27,590 nt of DNA from JBELMB01 sp042088665 (GCA_042088665.1 JBELMB010000058.1:1-27590), one strand, 5' to 3'; positions 14,842-23,286 are shown, numbered from the stretch's first letter. The notes: a model not told the origin generated them from the sequence alone. Numbers and translations are program-made.

Positions 14842-16206
14842 ATGACAGCGCGAACAACGGTCGGGCAGGCCCCCGGCGCGGCGCAGGTTTTTGCGCTGGC
14901 CTGGCCCATGACGCTGAAAGCAATGGTGCTGCACGGCACGGTGGTTGTCGATGGCTTCCTGCTGTCTTCCCTGGGCGAGTCGGCCCTGGCGGCGATGGGT
15001 CTGGCCGCGGCGCTGGGCGGCATGGTGCTGGGAGTGATCTTTGCCTTCGCCCACGCGATGCAGATCCGCACCGCGCAGGCCTATGGCAGCGGCGACGACG
15101 TGTTCCTGAAATCCGTGTTGGGCAGCGGACTTGCCGTCAGCCTCGCCATCGGCCTCTTGGGCGTGGGGGCGATCTTTGCGTTTGGTCACCAGCTTTTGGC
15201 GCGCCTTGCGCCCACACCCGACATCGCCGCGCAAGGCTGGGCCTATCTCACGGTGTTCTCCCTTGTGCTGATCCTGGAGGCCATGGGGCAATGCATCGCC
15301 AGCTTTTTCAACGGATGCGGGCGCAGCAAGCTGCCGCTCTATGGGTATCTGATCTCCGTTCCTGTCAACATATTGGCCAGCATCGGTTTTATCCACGGGC
15401 TTTGGGGGCTTCCGGCGCTTGGCGTGATGGGGGCCGCGATTGGCAGTGCGCTGGCAATCACCTTGCAAACAGCGTTCTGGAGCATGCTGCTCTTGCATCA
15501 ATACGGGCATCTGCGACGGATCGTGGGCTGGCAAAAAGCGCGATTTGCACCAACGCTTGGCCGCCACTTGCGGTTTTCACTGCCGATTGCGGTGACCTTT
15601 GTCAGCGCGGCCCTCGTCACGCATGTCTGTTCGCTGATCTATGCCAATATGGCGCTGGCAGGGTTCGCCGCGTTCACCTTGATCGCGCCGTGGAACATGT
15701 TGGCGGGCCAGATCAGCATGCAATGGACCCAAGCCACCGGGATTATCGTAGCACAACTGCTGGGACAGAAAGCACCGCGCGAGGTGCTCGACCGGTTCCT
15801 GTCACAGGCCTGGCGCGGGGCTTTTGTGGCGGCGGGGATCGTCGCGGCGATCTTTGTGGGCATGTGTACCTCTGTCGATCTGCTGTATCCTGACCTGACG
15901 GAGGAAACGCGCACGATCCTGTGGGGGTTCCTGCCGCTGCTCGTGATCCTGCAATTCCCGCGGTCGACCAACGCGATTTGCGGCAATACCCTGCGGTCTT
16001 CGGGGGATACGGTCTATGTGATGCACATCTTCTTGTGGTCGCAATGGGGCTTTCGCTTGCCGGCCACGGCCTTGTGCATCCTTGTCTTTGATCTGCCTGC
16101 CTTCTGGATCCTGTCGCTCTGGCTGGGAGAGGAAGTGGTCAAGTTCCTGCCGTTCCACCTGCGGATCTGGCGTGGCGGGTGGAAGACCTCTTCCGTCACT
16201 GACTGA
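14842..16206 (+). CDS. MATE family efflux transporter
   Basis: A 454-residue integral membrane protein with about 12 hydrophobic segments in two similar halves, as in NorM-type MATE proteins. The first half includes FALAWPMTLKAMVLHG and VDGFLLSSLGESALAAMGL; the second half starts near HLRFSLPIAVTFVSAALVTH. It would export a compound in exchange for H+ or Na+. The open frame extends upstream into gntR, but the ATG at 14842, 25 nt after the gntR stop, is where the MATE sequence begins. Being cotranscribed with the alginate regulator suggests export of an inhibitory metabolite or merely a shared transcript; the substrate is unknown. Confidence 0.85.
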   Translation: MTARTTVGQAPGAAQVFALAWPMTLKAMVLHGTVVVDGFLLSSLGESALAAMGLAAALGGMVLGVIFAFAHAMQIRTAQAYGSGDDVFLKSVLGSGLAVSLAIGLLGVGAIFAFGHQLLARLAPTPDIAAQGWAYLTVFSLVLILEAMGQCIASFFNGCGRSKLPLYGYLISVPVNILASIGFIHGLWGLPALGVMGAAIGSALAITLQTAFWSMLLLHQYGHLRRIVGWQKARFAPTLGRHLRFSLPIAVTFVSAALVTHVCSLIYANMALAGFAAFTLIAPWNMLAGQISMQWTQATGIIVAQLLGQKAPREVLDRFLSQAWRGAFVAAGIVAAIFVGMCTSVDLLYPDLTEETRTILWGFLPLLVILQFPRSTNAICGNTLRSSGDTVYVMHIFLWSQWGFRLPATALCILVFDLPAFWILSLWLGEEVVKFLPFHLRIWRGGWKTSSVTD

Positions 16207-16602
16207 GACCTCCCTCCGGGTGCGCATTTTGCGGTCCCGTGGCCGTGGCCGCCGCGGCTGATCAGTGTGCCAAGCGGTTAAAGACGTCTCAGGCGGCAGC
16301 TGGCCTCTTGCGCCCTGCGTATCCAGCGCATGGCGGGCAATGGGAACAAGGCCTCCTCCCGTCGCGGCATAGTTGCTGGACAGCGCAACGCCGATGCGGC
16401 TGGACGGCACATCCATTGCCGACGTGGCCAACGTTGTCGGATACTCGGGCGTTTCCGTTGGGATGTTGGGCGCCCTGTAGGACCATGTTCCAACTTGGCG
16501 CAGAGGCGCCTGCGGCTGCAGTGTGGATGTTGCAGCGCGCCCCGCAAAACAAAGGGCGAGGTCGCGATGGACCCTCGTCCGGGCATGGCCGTTCCAAAGA
16601 TC
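16207..16602. other. Convergent intergenic region with an orphan open frame
   Basis: Lies between the MATE and amidase stops. On the minus strand the frame following the amidase stop stays open through the whole stretch. It reads like protein in places (for example PTTLATSAMDVPSSRIGV, NYAATGGGLVPIARHAL) with moderately GC-rich third positions, but has no clear start, Shine-Dalgarno or known domain. It may be the remains of a gene or only GC-driven openness. No convincing terminator hairpin was found. Confidence 0.35.
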
Positions 16603-18012
16603 CTAGATCCTTGCCAGACCGAGGGTGCCCAGTTCGTTTTCAAGGCGCTCCGCGACGTCCAGAACAAAATCGTCCGAATGCATGGGGCCCATGAGTTGCA
16701 CGCCGACGGGGGTTCCATCTGCCATGCCGGTTGGCAAAGCCACCGATGGCAGCCCCAAAAGGTTGACCAGATAAAGCGGGCGCTGGGCTGCGATGATCTG
16801 CCCCAGCTTTTCGGGAGCAGCAAAATCGAGGTCGTGCTCAAAGGGCCCTGACATGGAGGTCGGCATCAGGAACAGATCGATCTTTTCGAACATTCGCGCA
16901 ACATCGCGCTGGATCGCCACGCGTTCGCCCATGCCCTTCAGGTATCCCGCGAAATCAAGGCGGCGGAAGGCGTCAAGATAGCCCGCAAACATCTGCTGAA
17001 ACGCTGGCGCGGTGCTTTCACGGATCAGATCGCCCATCAGCAGATCGGTTTCGGCAAAAAGCAACTCTCCCCAAAGCTCCGCAGCCCGGTCGGCTTTGGG
17101 CATCTCGATCCGGGCGGTATCGACACCGCAAGCCCGGAGCGCGCTGAGGGCGTCCTCCATGCTCTGCGCAATGGCGGGATCCTCGGGACCATCCGCATAG
17201 AGATCGCGCGCATACCCGATCCGAAGGGGCCGGTGATCGTCGCGGCGGCCTCGCGTGGCATTGCTCCACATGGGATCAAGAGCGGATCGCCGCGCCATCG
17301 CATGCAGCCCCAACCGCAGATCAGCGACCCTGCGTGCGATGGGGCCTTGCACCGACATGGCCGAGGCGATGGGCGCGCGCTCGGCCTTGGCGCTCGGGTT
17401 GAACGCAGGCACGCGGCCCATGGACGGGCGGATCTTCGTCACCCCGCAGCAAAACGCCGGGTACCGCAAGGAGCCCCCAAGGTCGTTGCCATGGCCAATC
17501 GCCCCGATCCCGGCAGCCACCGCGGCCGCCGCGCCGCCGCTCGAACCCCCGGGGGTCAATGCAGGGTTGCGAGGGTTGCGGGTGGCCCCGTGCAATGGGT
17601 TCGAAGTGAACCACCGCAAGGACAGCTCAGGCGTGTTGGTGCGGCCGATGATGACGGCGCCCGCCGCCTGCAGATTGGCAACAAGGGGGCTGTCCTCGGT
17701 GCAGATATTGTCCTTCAGCGCCACGAGGCCGTTTGAATTGGCGTAGCCGGTTTGGTCGACATTGCTCTTGACCGTCACGGGGACACCCCAAAGGGGCGGC
17801 GCGTCCGGACCGGGATGCTGTTGGTCCATTGCAATGGCGCGCGCGCGGCTGTCGCCCATCACATCTACAACGGCGTTAAGGGCCGGGTTGACCCGCTCCA
17901 TGTGCAGGATTTGCGCGTCGACCACGTCCAGCACCGATACATCCTTGTCGCGGACAAGCTTCGCAATTTGTTCGGCGGAAAGGGAAGGAATATCCTGCAT
18001 CGTGGCGCTCAT
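16603..18012 (-). CDS. Amidase signature family enzyme
   Basis: A 469-residue amidase. The Ser-cisSer-Lys triad is intact: Lys82 in PVTVKSNVD, the cis-Ser157 in PGGSSGGAAA, and nucleophile Ser181 in GNDLGGSLRYPA, with the family's 24-residue spacing between the two serines. It hydrolyses an amide bond, releasing ammonia or an amine. There is no GatB/GatC neighbour and the C-terminus has no GatA features, so a catabolic amidase is more likely than a tRNA amidotransferase subunit. The ATG at 18012 or the one at 18000 could be used; both have poor Shine-Dalgarno spacing. The frame extends to 18168, but the additional part is not protein-like. It lies downstream of the leftward FAD oxidoreductase, about 240 bp away. 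Confidence 0.88.
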   Translation of the reverse strand: MSATMQDIPSLSAEQIAKLVRDKDVSVLDVVDAQILHMERVNPALNAVVDVMGDSRARAIAMDQQHPGPDAPPLWGVPVTVKSNVDQTGYANSNGLVALKDNICTEDSPLVANLQAAGAVIIGRTNTPELSLRWFTSNPLHGATRNPRNPALTPGGSSGGAAAAVAAGIGAIGHGNDLGGSLRYPAFCCGVTKIRPSMGRVPAFNPSAKAERAPIASAMSVQGPIARRVADLRLGLHAMARRSALDPMWSNATRGRRDDHRPLRIGYARDLYADGPEDPAIAQSMEDALSALRACGVDTARIEMPKADRAAELWGELLFAETDLLMGDLIRESTAPAFQQMFAGYLDAFRRLDFAGYLKGMGERVAIQRDVARMFEKIDLFLMPTSMSGPFEHDLDFAAPEKLGQIIAAQRPLYLVNLLGLPSVALPTGMADGTPVGVQLMGPMHSDDFVLDVAERLENELGTLGLARI

Positions 18013-18249
18013 CCTCGGTTCGGGGCCGTTGAATGGTGTCAGCTTACAGTGCGCTTGACCAGCGATGTGCATGCACAGGGCGAGGGGGAAAAGGCCGATG
18101 CCTTCAGAGAATGCGCATTGCCCTGCATCCCCTCGGATTGGGCCAACACGTCTAAGGGGTGCGTCCATGGGCAGGTGTTGCGACCCGCGACTGCGCCCCC
18201 GGCCTCGGGCTGGTTTCGCTCCGCGATCCCTGTGCCACAGCGGTCACCG

Positions 18250-19617
18250 TCACAGGACCCCACGATTTGACTGTTCCAGCAGTTGCATCAGCGCGCTGTC
18301 GGCGTACCTGCGCAGTGAGAATGCGTCGGCATGGTCGGGCAGGGCGCTCCCTGTGACCCAGGCGGCACAAAGCTCGCCCGCGGCGCAGGCCGACATCGTG
18401 CCGAAGCCCGAATGCGCGCAGTTCATGAAAGCGCCGTCTGGCCCCATCGGGCCGATCAGCGGCCAGTTCTCCGAGGTCATCGTGTACCACCCGCCGTAGT
18501 GGTGACTGCGCGCGGGCAGGCGTCCGTAGTATTGTCGCAGCGCCGGGTTCAGCCGTGCCGCCCCGCGCAACACGATTTCGGGAAAGCTGTCGGAGAGTGG
18601 CTGGTCCCGGCTGGCCTCGGCAGGATCGCCGTTGAAGGCCCAACCGAGCTTTACCCAGCGGCTCTTGTCGCCGCCGTCGGGACGGCAGTGGGTCGACCCG
18701 GGCATCGTTTCGGCCAGCCATGACAGGTCCGGATCGTCGCGCAGCACCTGCCGGTCTTCCTCTGACCAGTCGATGTCTTGCGGATCGAGGTCGATGGAAA
18801 AGGGCATGTCCCTCGGGATGGCGCCGGCGCTGTCCTCGAACGCGATCTTTTGTTGAAAGACGTTGTGGATGGGCACAGAGACATCCAGCATCTGGGCGAT
18901 GTCCCCTGCAAAGGGGCCGGCGGCATTCACGAGGCGTTGCGCCGACAACTGCAGGAGGCCGTCTGCCGTGCGGACCGCCAGCCTGTAGCCAGAGGTTTGT
19001 TCGATGGCCTCGACCGTGCCGGTGAGGCGCAGGCCACCGGCGGCCCGAAACCTGTCGAGCTGGACCATGCCAAGCTGTTGCCCGCTGATGTCGCCGCCGC
19101 GCCGGATGTGCACGACGGTCTGGACCGTCGGGTCGAACGAAGGGAAATGCGCGCGGATCAGGGCAGGGTCGCGGAGTATGTCGACGCCGTCCAGCGCGCC
19201 TTGCCAATCGGCGGACAGGGCAGGGCGGTAAGACGCGCCCGATCCCGCCCCATGGACGCGCACAAGCTCGTCTGTCCGGTCGCCCAGACCGAATGCGAGT
19301 TGCTCCAACAACGGATCTATGTCGCGGCTTCTGGTGGCGAGCGCATAGCCGCGGCGGGTCATGGAAATCTGGTTGTCCGTGTCGCGGGCATGTCCTTCGA
19401 GCAGGTCGATGGATCGGTTTGTCAGGTCCACCATCGCCGGGTGTGGCCACCAGTTGCGATAGTTCTCGCCGGATTGCGCCGAGGTGAATCCCATCGGCTG
19501 GCCCGCGTCGATGAGGACCACGCCCTTCAGGCCATGCACCGCGGCCAGATGGTAAGCGGTTGAAATACCGACGATGCCCGCGCCGATGACGGCGATCTCC
19601 GCCTGCTGGGACGTCAT
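18250..19617 (-). CDS. FAD-dependent oxidoreductase, DAO (sarcosine/amino-acid oxidase-like)
   Basis: A 455-residue flavoprotein. The FAD-binding motif AVIGAGIVGISTAYHLA (GAGIVG at 12-17) opens the protein, followed by MGFTSAQSGENYRNWW, the segment near the isoalloxazine ring. RLVNAAGPFAG and a late GPDGAFMNCAHSGFGTMSACAAGEL complete the DAO pattern. It should oxidise an amine, amino acid or N-methyl compound; specificity is not visible. The ATG at 19617 has no Shine-Dalgarno; it overlaps (ATGA) the stop of an 18-codon upstream ORF that does have one, suggesting translational coupling. It is divergent from the truncated gntR/OYE pair across a region with a palindromic operator. The amidase gene follows in the same direction. 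Confidence 0.88.
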   Translation of the reverse strand: MTSQQAEIAVIGAGIVGISTAYHLAAVHGLKGVVLIDAGQPMGFTSAQSGENYRNWWPHPAMVDLTNRSIDLLEGHARDTDNQISMTRRGYALATRSRDIDPLLEQLAFGLGDRTDELVRVHGAGSGASYRPALSADWQGALDGVDILRDPALIRAHFPSFDPTVQTVVHIRRGGDISGQQLGMVQLDRFRAAGGLRLTGTVEAIEQTSGYRLAVRTADGLLQLSAQRLVNAAGPFAGDIAQMLDVSVPIHNVFQQKIAFEDSAGAIPRDMPFSIDLDPQDIDWSEEDRQVLRDDPDLSWLAETMPGSTHCRPDGGDKSRWVKLGWAFNGDPAEASRDQPLSDSFPEIVLRGAARLNPALRQYYGRLPARSHHYGGWYTMTSENWPLIGPMGPDGAFMNCAHSGFGTMSACAAGELCAAWVTGSALPDHADAFSLRRYADSALMQLLEQSNRGVL

Positions 19618-19670
19618 GGGCAGGGGCCTGTCGCCGCTGGGGCCTTGAGGAAATCTGGATCTTCGAGCAT
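19614..19670 (-). CDS. Possible 18-residue leader peptide coupled to the FAD oxidoreductase
   Basis: An ORF of 18 codons (MLEDPDFLKAPAATGPCP) begins at the ATG at 19670, with AAAAGG about 6-7 nt upstream. Its TGA overlaps the ATG of the oxidoreductase in an ATGA arrangement. The oxidoreductase start lacks a ribosome site, so ribosomes ending here could re-initiate. No homology can be claimed, and the product may have no function of its own. Confidence 0.35.
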   Translation of the reverse strand: MLEDPDFLKAPAATGPCP

Positions 19671-19735
19671 GTCCAACCTTTTGTCTGCCGGATCCCTTCG
19701 AGGGCAGGGCCCGGCAGGGATCCAACCTTGATAGA

Positions 19736-19747
19736 ATCGTATACGAT
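19736..19747. promoter_or_regulatory. Perfect palindrome ATCGTATACGAT, candidate GntR operator
   Basis: A 12-bp perfect palindrome with the GTATAC core seen in many GntR/FCD-type operators, placed between the divergent FAD oxidoreductase and the gntR-remnant/OYE genes. A related half-site (GTACGAT) follows at 19761-19767. Confidence 0.55.
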
Positions 19748-19811
19748 AATCAATTTGCATGTACGATACCGCAGAATGGGGGCGCGAGGCGGGGTGAATG
19801 AGAGGGGCTGA

Positions 19812-20159
19812 ATGAGATTGGCGGTGACGGCGCCACGGGCGATGGATGCCTCCGGCGCGGTCCATGCAGCCTTGAAGGCGGAGATCCTTGAAGGGCGTCT
19901 CGACGGTGACGTGCCACTGTGGCAGTACGACCTCGCACAGCGCATAGAGGCGGTCATTCGGCTGCGTATGACGCAAGTCACCGAAGTGGACTGGCCCCAG
20001 CGGGCGCATGCCGCGATCCTCGATGCCTGTGCTGCCGGGGATACGGGGCGGGGCGTTGCGCGCTTGCTGTCCGATATCGAGACCACGGGCAGGGCCTGCG
20101 CCGCCTACCTGCGCCGCAAACCGCCAATTCTCTCCGGTGTGCAGGACCGTGGCACATGA
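19812..20159 (+). pseudogene. Internally deleted GntR/FCD regulator remnant
   Basis: An intact 115-codon frame. Residues about 12-44 (AVHAALKAEILEGRLDGDVP then LWQYDLAQR) match the beginning of a GntR winged helix. The recognition helix, wing and most of the FCD domain are then absent, and the frame resumes with a typical FCD ending (QRAHAAILDACAAGD, then VARLLSDIETTGRACAAYL). A full protein would have about 220 residues, so roughly 105-110 are missing in frame. The start has AGAGGGG 4 nt upstream. The stop overlaps the ATG of the OYE gene (ATGA), so it is probably still translated. Without a recognition helix it cannot bind DNA as a normal GntR. I infer a decayed regulator; a functional mini-protein is the alternative. 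Confidence 0.75.
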
Positions 20160-22213
20160 CGGTCTCTTCTCCCTACAAGGCCCTGTTCGAGCCGTTCACT
20201 CTGGGTCATCTGCGTCTGAAGAACCGCATCATCAGTACCAGCCATGCGCCCGCCTATGCCGAGAACGGTCTGCCGGGAGAGCGCTACCAGCGCTACCACG
20301 AGGAAAAGGCAAAAGGCGGTCTTGCCCTGACCATGTTCGGGGGCGCCTCGTCGGTGTCACGGGATTCTCCACCCTCGTTTGGTCAGCTCCAGCTTGGTGA
20401 TGACAGCGTGGTGCCCCATCTTCAGACCTTTGCCGATCGGATCCACGCGCATGGCGTCGGGCTGATCTGCCAGATCAGTCACGCGGGCCGCCGCACGAGA
20501 CCCACCGCGGGCAATTGGCTGCCGACCGTGGCACCCTCTGCTTTGCGCGAACCGGCCCATGGCGCTGTGCCAAAGGCCCTTGAGGTGTCAGAGATCCGGA
20601 GGATCGCGGCGGACTATGCCGCCGCTGCCCGACGCTGTGCCGATGGGGGGCTCGACGGGGTGGAACTGCTCGCCTCCGGTCATCTGATCGGTCAGTTCTG
20701 GAGCCCGCTCTCGAACCAGCGCATGGATCCTTATGGTGGGCGTTTCGAGAACCGCATCCGGTTCGGCCTCGAAGTGCTGGAGGCCATCCGCGCCGCAACG
20801 CCGGACCGGTTTATCGTGAGCCTGCGCTTCACAGCCAATGAATTCGTCGAGGGTGGCATCGACGAAGACGAGGGGATCGCGATCGCCGTCGCCCATGCGC
20901 GGTCGGGGCTGGTGGATTGCCTGAACGTCTCCGGCGGGGCCAACTGGACCAAGGCCGGTGTCGCCGAAACCGTGCCGTCGATGGCCTTTGCCTCTGGCCG
21001 CTTTGTCGGTTTGGCCGGAAAAATCCGCAAGGCGACAGGGCTTGCGGTGCTGCATGCAGCGGGTGTGGCCGATCTTGCGACGGCGCATCACGCGGTGGCC
21101 GAGGGACATGTGGATCTGATCGGGATGACCCGTGCGCAGATCGCGGATCCCCATACCGTGGCAAAGCATCTCGCGGGCGAGGACGCCGCCATCCGTCCCT
21201 GCGTCGGCGCGGGATACTGTATCGACCGGATATATCGGGGTGGCGATGCGCTATGCCTGCACAACCCCGTGACCGGGCGCGAGGGTCTGCTTGCGCATGA
21301 CCTGTCGCCCAGTGCGAAGCCGCTCACCGCGGTGGTCGTGGGCGCCGGTCCCGCGGGGCTCGAGGCCGCGCGCACACTCGCTGCCCGCGGGCATCGCGTG
21401 ACGGTCCTTGAGGCGCTTGCAGATCCCGGCGGACAGGTGGGTCTTGCCGCCCGCATTCCCTGGCGTCAGAACATGATCGGCATCACACGCTGGCTTTTTG
21501 CGCGCTGCGAGACGCTGGGGGTGCGTTTCCGTTTCAACTGCCTCGCGGAGCCAGAGGATATCCTTGGCCAATCCCCTGACATCGTCGTGCTTGCAACAGG
21601 TGGCCTGCCGCAGATGGCAACGATTTCTGGCGCCGAAGCGCACGCGGTCACCTGCTGGGATGCGCTCTCTGGCGCGGTAACGGCAGAGGGCCGGGTGCTG
21701 GTCTATGACGAAACCGGCAGCCAGAGCGGCCCCACCTGCGCAGAGCACCTTGCCGCGGCGGGGGCGGCCATTGATCTGGTCACACCCGATCGCATGATCG
21801 CGGAGGATGTCGGCGTGACCAATCACGCCATCCATTTGCGCAATCTCGACGATCTGGGGGTCGAGATCCGCACGGATCTGCGCCTTGTGGGGGTCTCGCC
21901 AGAGGGCAACAGGCTGCGCGCCCGGTTCACCCATGAATACAGCGCACGCGAGAGCACGCGGGATTATGACCGGATCATCGTCGACGTTGGCACCGTGCCG
22001 GACGATGCGCTTTTCGAGGCGCTGGCCGCGGGGGCTGTCAATCACGGGCAGACGGATCAGGCGAGCCTGTTGTCAGGGGCGCGACAACCCTCGTTGGAGG
22101 GCGTGCATGGGGCCTCGGGACGCTACGCGCTGTTCCGGATCGGGGATTGTGTATCAGCGCGCGGGATGCACGCCGCGGCGCTGGACGCGGCCCGGTTGTG
22201 CCAGCCGATCTAG
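20156..22213 (+). CDS. OYE-type NADH:flavin oxidoreductase with FAD domain (possible N-demethylase)
   Basis: A 685-residue two-domain flavoenzyme like trimethylamine dehydrogenase, 2,4-dienoyl-CoA reductase and StcD-type N-methylproline demethylase. The N-terminal FMN TIM barrel (about 5-345) shows LFEPFTLGHLRLKNRI and QFWSPLSNQRMDPYGGRFEN. The linker RPCVGAGYCIDRIYRGGDALC carries Cys349, Cys355 and Cys367, but Ala352 replaces the second cysteine of the usual four-Cys Fe-S motif. The FAD/NAD domain starts at VVVGAGPAGLEAARTLAARG (394-413). His176 sits where dienoyl-CoA reductase has its active-site Tyr, arguing against that reaction. Beside an amine-oxidase-like flavoprotein and amidase, demethylation of an N-methyl amino acid is an attractive but unproven role. 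It begins by ATGA overlap with the GntR remnant. Confidence 0.85.
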   Translation: MTVSSPYKALFEPFTLGHLRLKNRIISTSHAPAYAENGLPGERYQRYHEEKAKGGLALTMFGGASSVSRDSPPSFGQLQLGDDSVVPHLQTFADRIHAHGVGLICQISHAGRRTRPTAGNWLPTVAPSALREPAHGAVPKALEVSEIRRIAADYAAAARRCADGGLDGVELLASGHLIGQFWSPLSNQRMDPYGGRFENRIRFGLEVLEAIRAATPDRFIVSLRFTANEFVEGGIDEDEGIAIAVAHARSGLVDCLNVSGGANWTKAGVAETVPSMAFASGRFVGLAGKIRKATGLAVLHAAGVADLATAHHAVAEGHVDLIGMTRAQIADPHTVAKHLAGEDAAIRPCVGAGYCIDRIYRGGDALCLHNPVTGREGLLAHDLSPSAKPLTAVVVGAGPAGLEAARTLAARGHRVTVLEALADPGGQVGLAARIPWRQNMIGITRWLFARCETLGVRFRFNCLAEPEDILGQSPDIVVLATGGLPQMATISGAEAHAVTCWDALSGAVTAEGRVLVYDETGSQSGPTCAEHLAAAGAAIDLVTPDRMIAEDVGVTNHAIHLRNLDDLGVEIRTDLRLVGVSPEGNRLRARFTHEYSARESTRDYDRIIVDVGTVPDDALFEALAAGAVNHGQTDQASLLSGARQPSLEGVHGASGRYALFRIGDCVSARGMHAAALDAARLCQPI

Positions 22214-22230
22214 GACGGCATGTTTGGCCC

Positions 22231-22251
22231 GGATCTGGATCTGGATCTGGA
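22231..22251. repeat. Short hexamer tandem repeat (GGATCT)
   Basis: Three and a half copies of GGATCT just after the OYE stop, in the convergent intergenic region. Probably a slippage-prone microsatellite without function. Confidence 0.6.
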
Positions 22252-22352
22252 CTTGGGGCGGCTTGGCAGGACTGTCGCACCGCTCCGGACCTGTGGCGGT
22301 CTTGTATTCTCAGCGCGCATCGCAGTGCTGACCCGTGGCGCGAAACCCGTGA

Positions 22353-22838
22353 CTATTGCAGCGGGACATCCGCCTCCCAGGCCCGTACGACGACGGCCTG
22401 GCGGGCGGGACGTGCTGACTGGAGCGTGCCCAGAAACAACCGGCGGTTCAGCCAGTCGAAGGGGCCGGTCGGGGCCGTCACTGAAATGACCGACATCGCG
22501 TAGCGGTTGGGCTGTCGGCTTTCATCCACGATAACCTTGTTGTGAACGGTGAACATCTCGCCGCTGGTGGTCTGCATCTCGTAGAGCGCGTCAAGCTCCT
22601 TGATGCCGTCGGGCCGCATGACCTGCCGGTCCGCGCCGCCCGGCAAGACCTTGCCGCTCAGATCGGGCACATCTGGCCCGGCATAAAAGGCTCCACCGAG
22701 GATCGGCACCATGAAGCGGTGCCCGCCAGGAGAAGGCCCCAGATCCACCCGGTCCGCAACGTCCACCACCGCCGTCCAGATCAGACGCGCGGTGGGCTGG
22801 ATCGGGTGAAGGCGGGCGAGGAGGTCTGCGTCGGTCAT
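22353..22838 (-). CDS. DUF3237 domain-containing protein
   Basis: A 161-residue protein consisting of one DUF3237 domain. Features are LIWTAVVDVADRVDLGPSPGG near the N-terminus, GGADRQVMRPDGIKELDALYEMQTT in the middle, and a C-terminal FDWLNRRLFLGT segment. The function of the family is not known; it is a small beta-barrel often encoded near catabolic genes. The ATG at 22838 is preferred over the upstream GTG at 22847 because AGGTG is spaced 7 nt from it. It is convergent with the OYE gene and divergent from the TRAP operon. No signal peptide is seen, so it is probably cytoplasmic. Confidence 0.82.
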   Translation of the reverse strand: MTDADLLARLHPIQPTARLIWTAVVDVADRVDLGPSPGGHRFMVPILGGAFYAGPDVPDLSGKVLPGGADRQVMRPDGIKELDALYEMQTTSGEMFTVHNKVIVDESRQPNRYAMSVISVTAPTGPFDWLNRRLFLGTLQSARPARQAVVVRAWEADVPLQ

Positions 22839-23286
22839 GGCCGACACCTAAGCAAAGATGAGGTGTGTCAGCAATGGGCCGTGCATGGTCGTCGAGATCA
22901 CGACCCGTTGGTGCCGTGATGTTTGCTTCGGAGCGGCGTTCCGGGCTCAATAGGGCTGCGGGGCAGTGACCGCCCGAGGATTGATTGCAAATCGGGTCGT
23001 ACAGAGCGGCGCGGCGCAGTCGGCCAGATGATTGAACAACCCGTTGAAATATAGCCCACAAAGAGATGATGCAAGCGCGCACAAGTGTCGTGCGCGGGCG
23101 GGGTACAAAGTGACTCCGGGCATGACCTTCACAACGTCGCAGGCCGTGCGACAAGGGCAAAAGACCCAAAGCGGCAGCAATATGCTTTGCCTATCGCTGA
23201 GGGGGCAGATTTATTTTTCGATTATCAGCCCGCGCGGTAGCGTTCGGGAAAAGCGGAACACCCGCTCACATGGGAGGACGACAACA
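22839..23286. other. Upstream regulatory region of the TRAP operon
   Basis: About 450 bp between the divergent DUF3237 and dctP-like genes, with no convincing gene. The frame of dctP runs back to 23032, but the sequence before the ATG at 23287 is not protein-like. It holds the inverted repeat at 23076-23096 and a weak promoter-like pair, TTGCCT (23187-23192) and TTATTT (23211-23216), 18 bp apart. Confidence 0.5.
23076..23096. promoter_or_regulatory. Inverted repeat upstream of the TRAP operon
   Basis: CGCGCAC (23076-23082) is a perfect inverted repeat of GTGCGCG (23090-23096) around a 7-nt spacer. It may be a regulator site, or part of a terminator for nothing visible here. It has no T-run, so an operator is likelier. 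Confidence 0.4.

Noticed and set aside
18152..20086. Minus-strand open frame of 644 codons
   Set aside because: Overlaps the FAD oxidoreductase in another frame; its Arg/Pro/Gly-rich translation is a shadow.
22231..22251. Repeat run considered as a CRISPR or phase-variation element
   Set aside because: Only three and a half short copies with no spacers, outside any gene. No CRISPR array, tRNA, rRNA or insertion-sequence gene was seen anywhere in the window.
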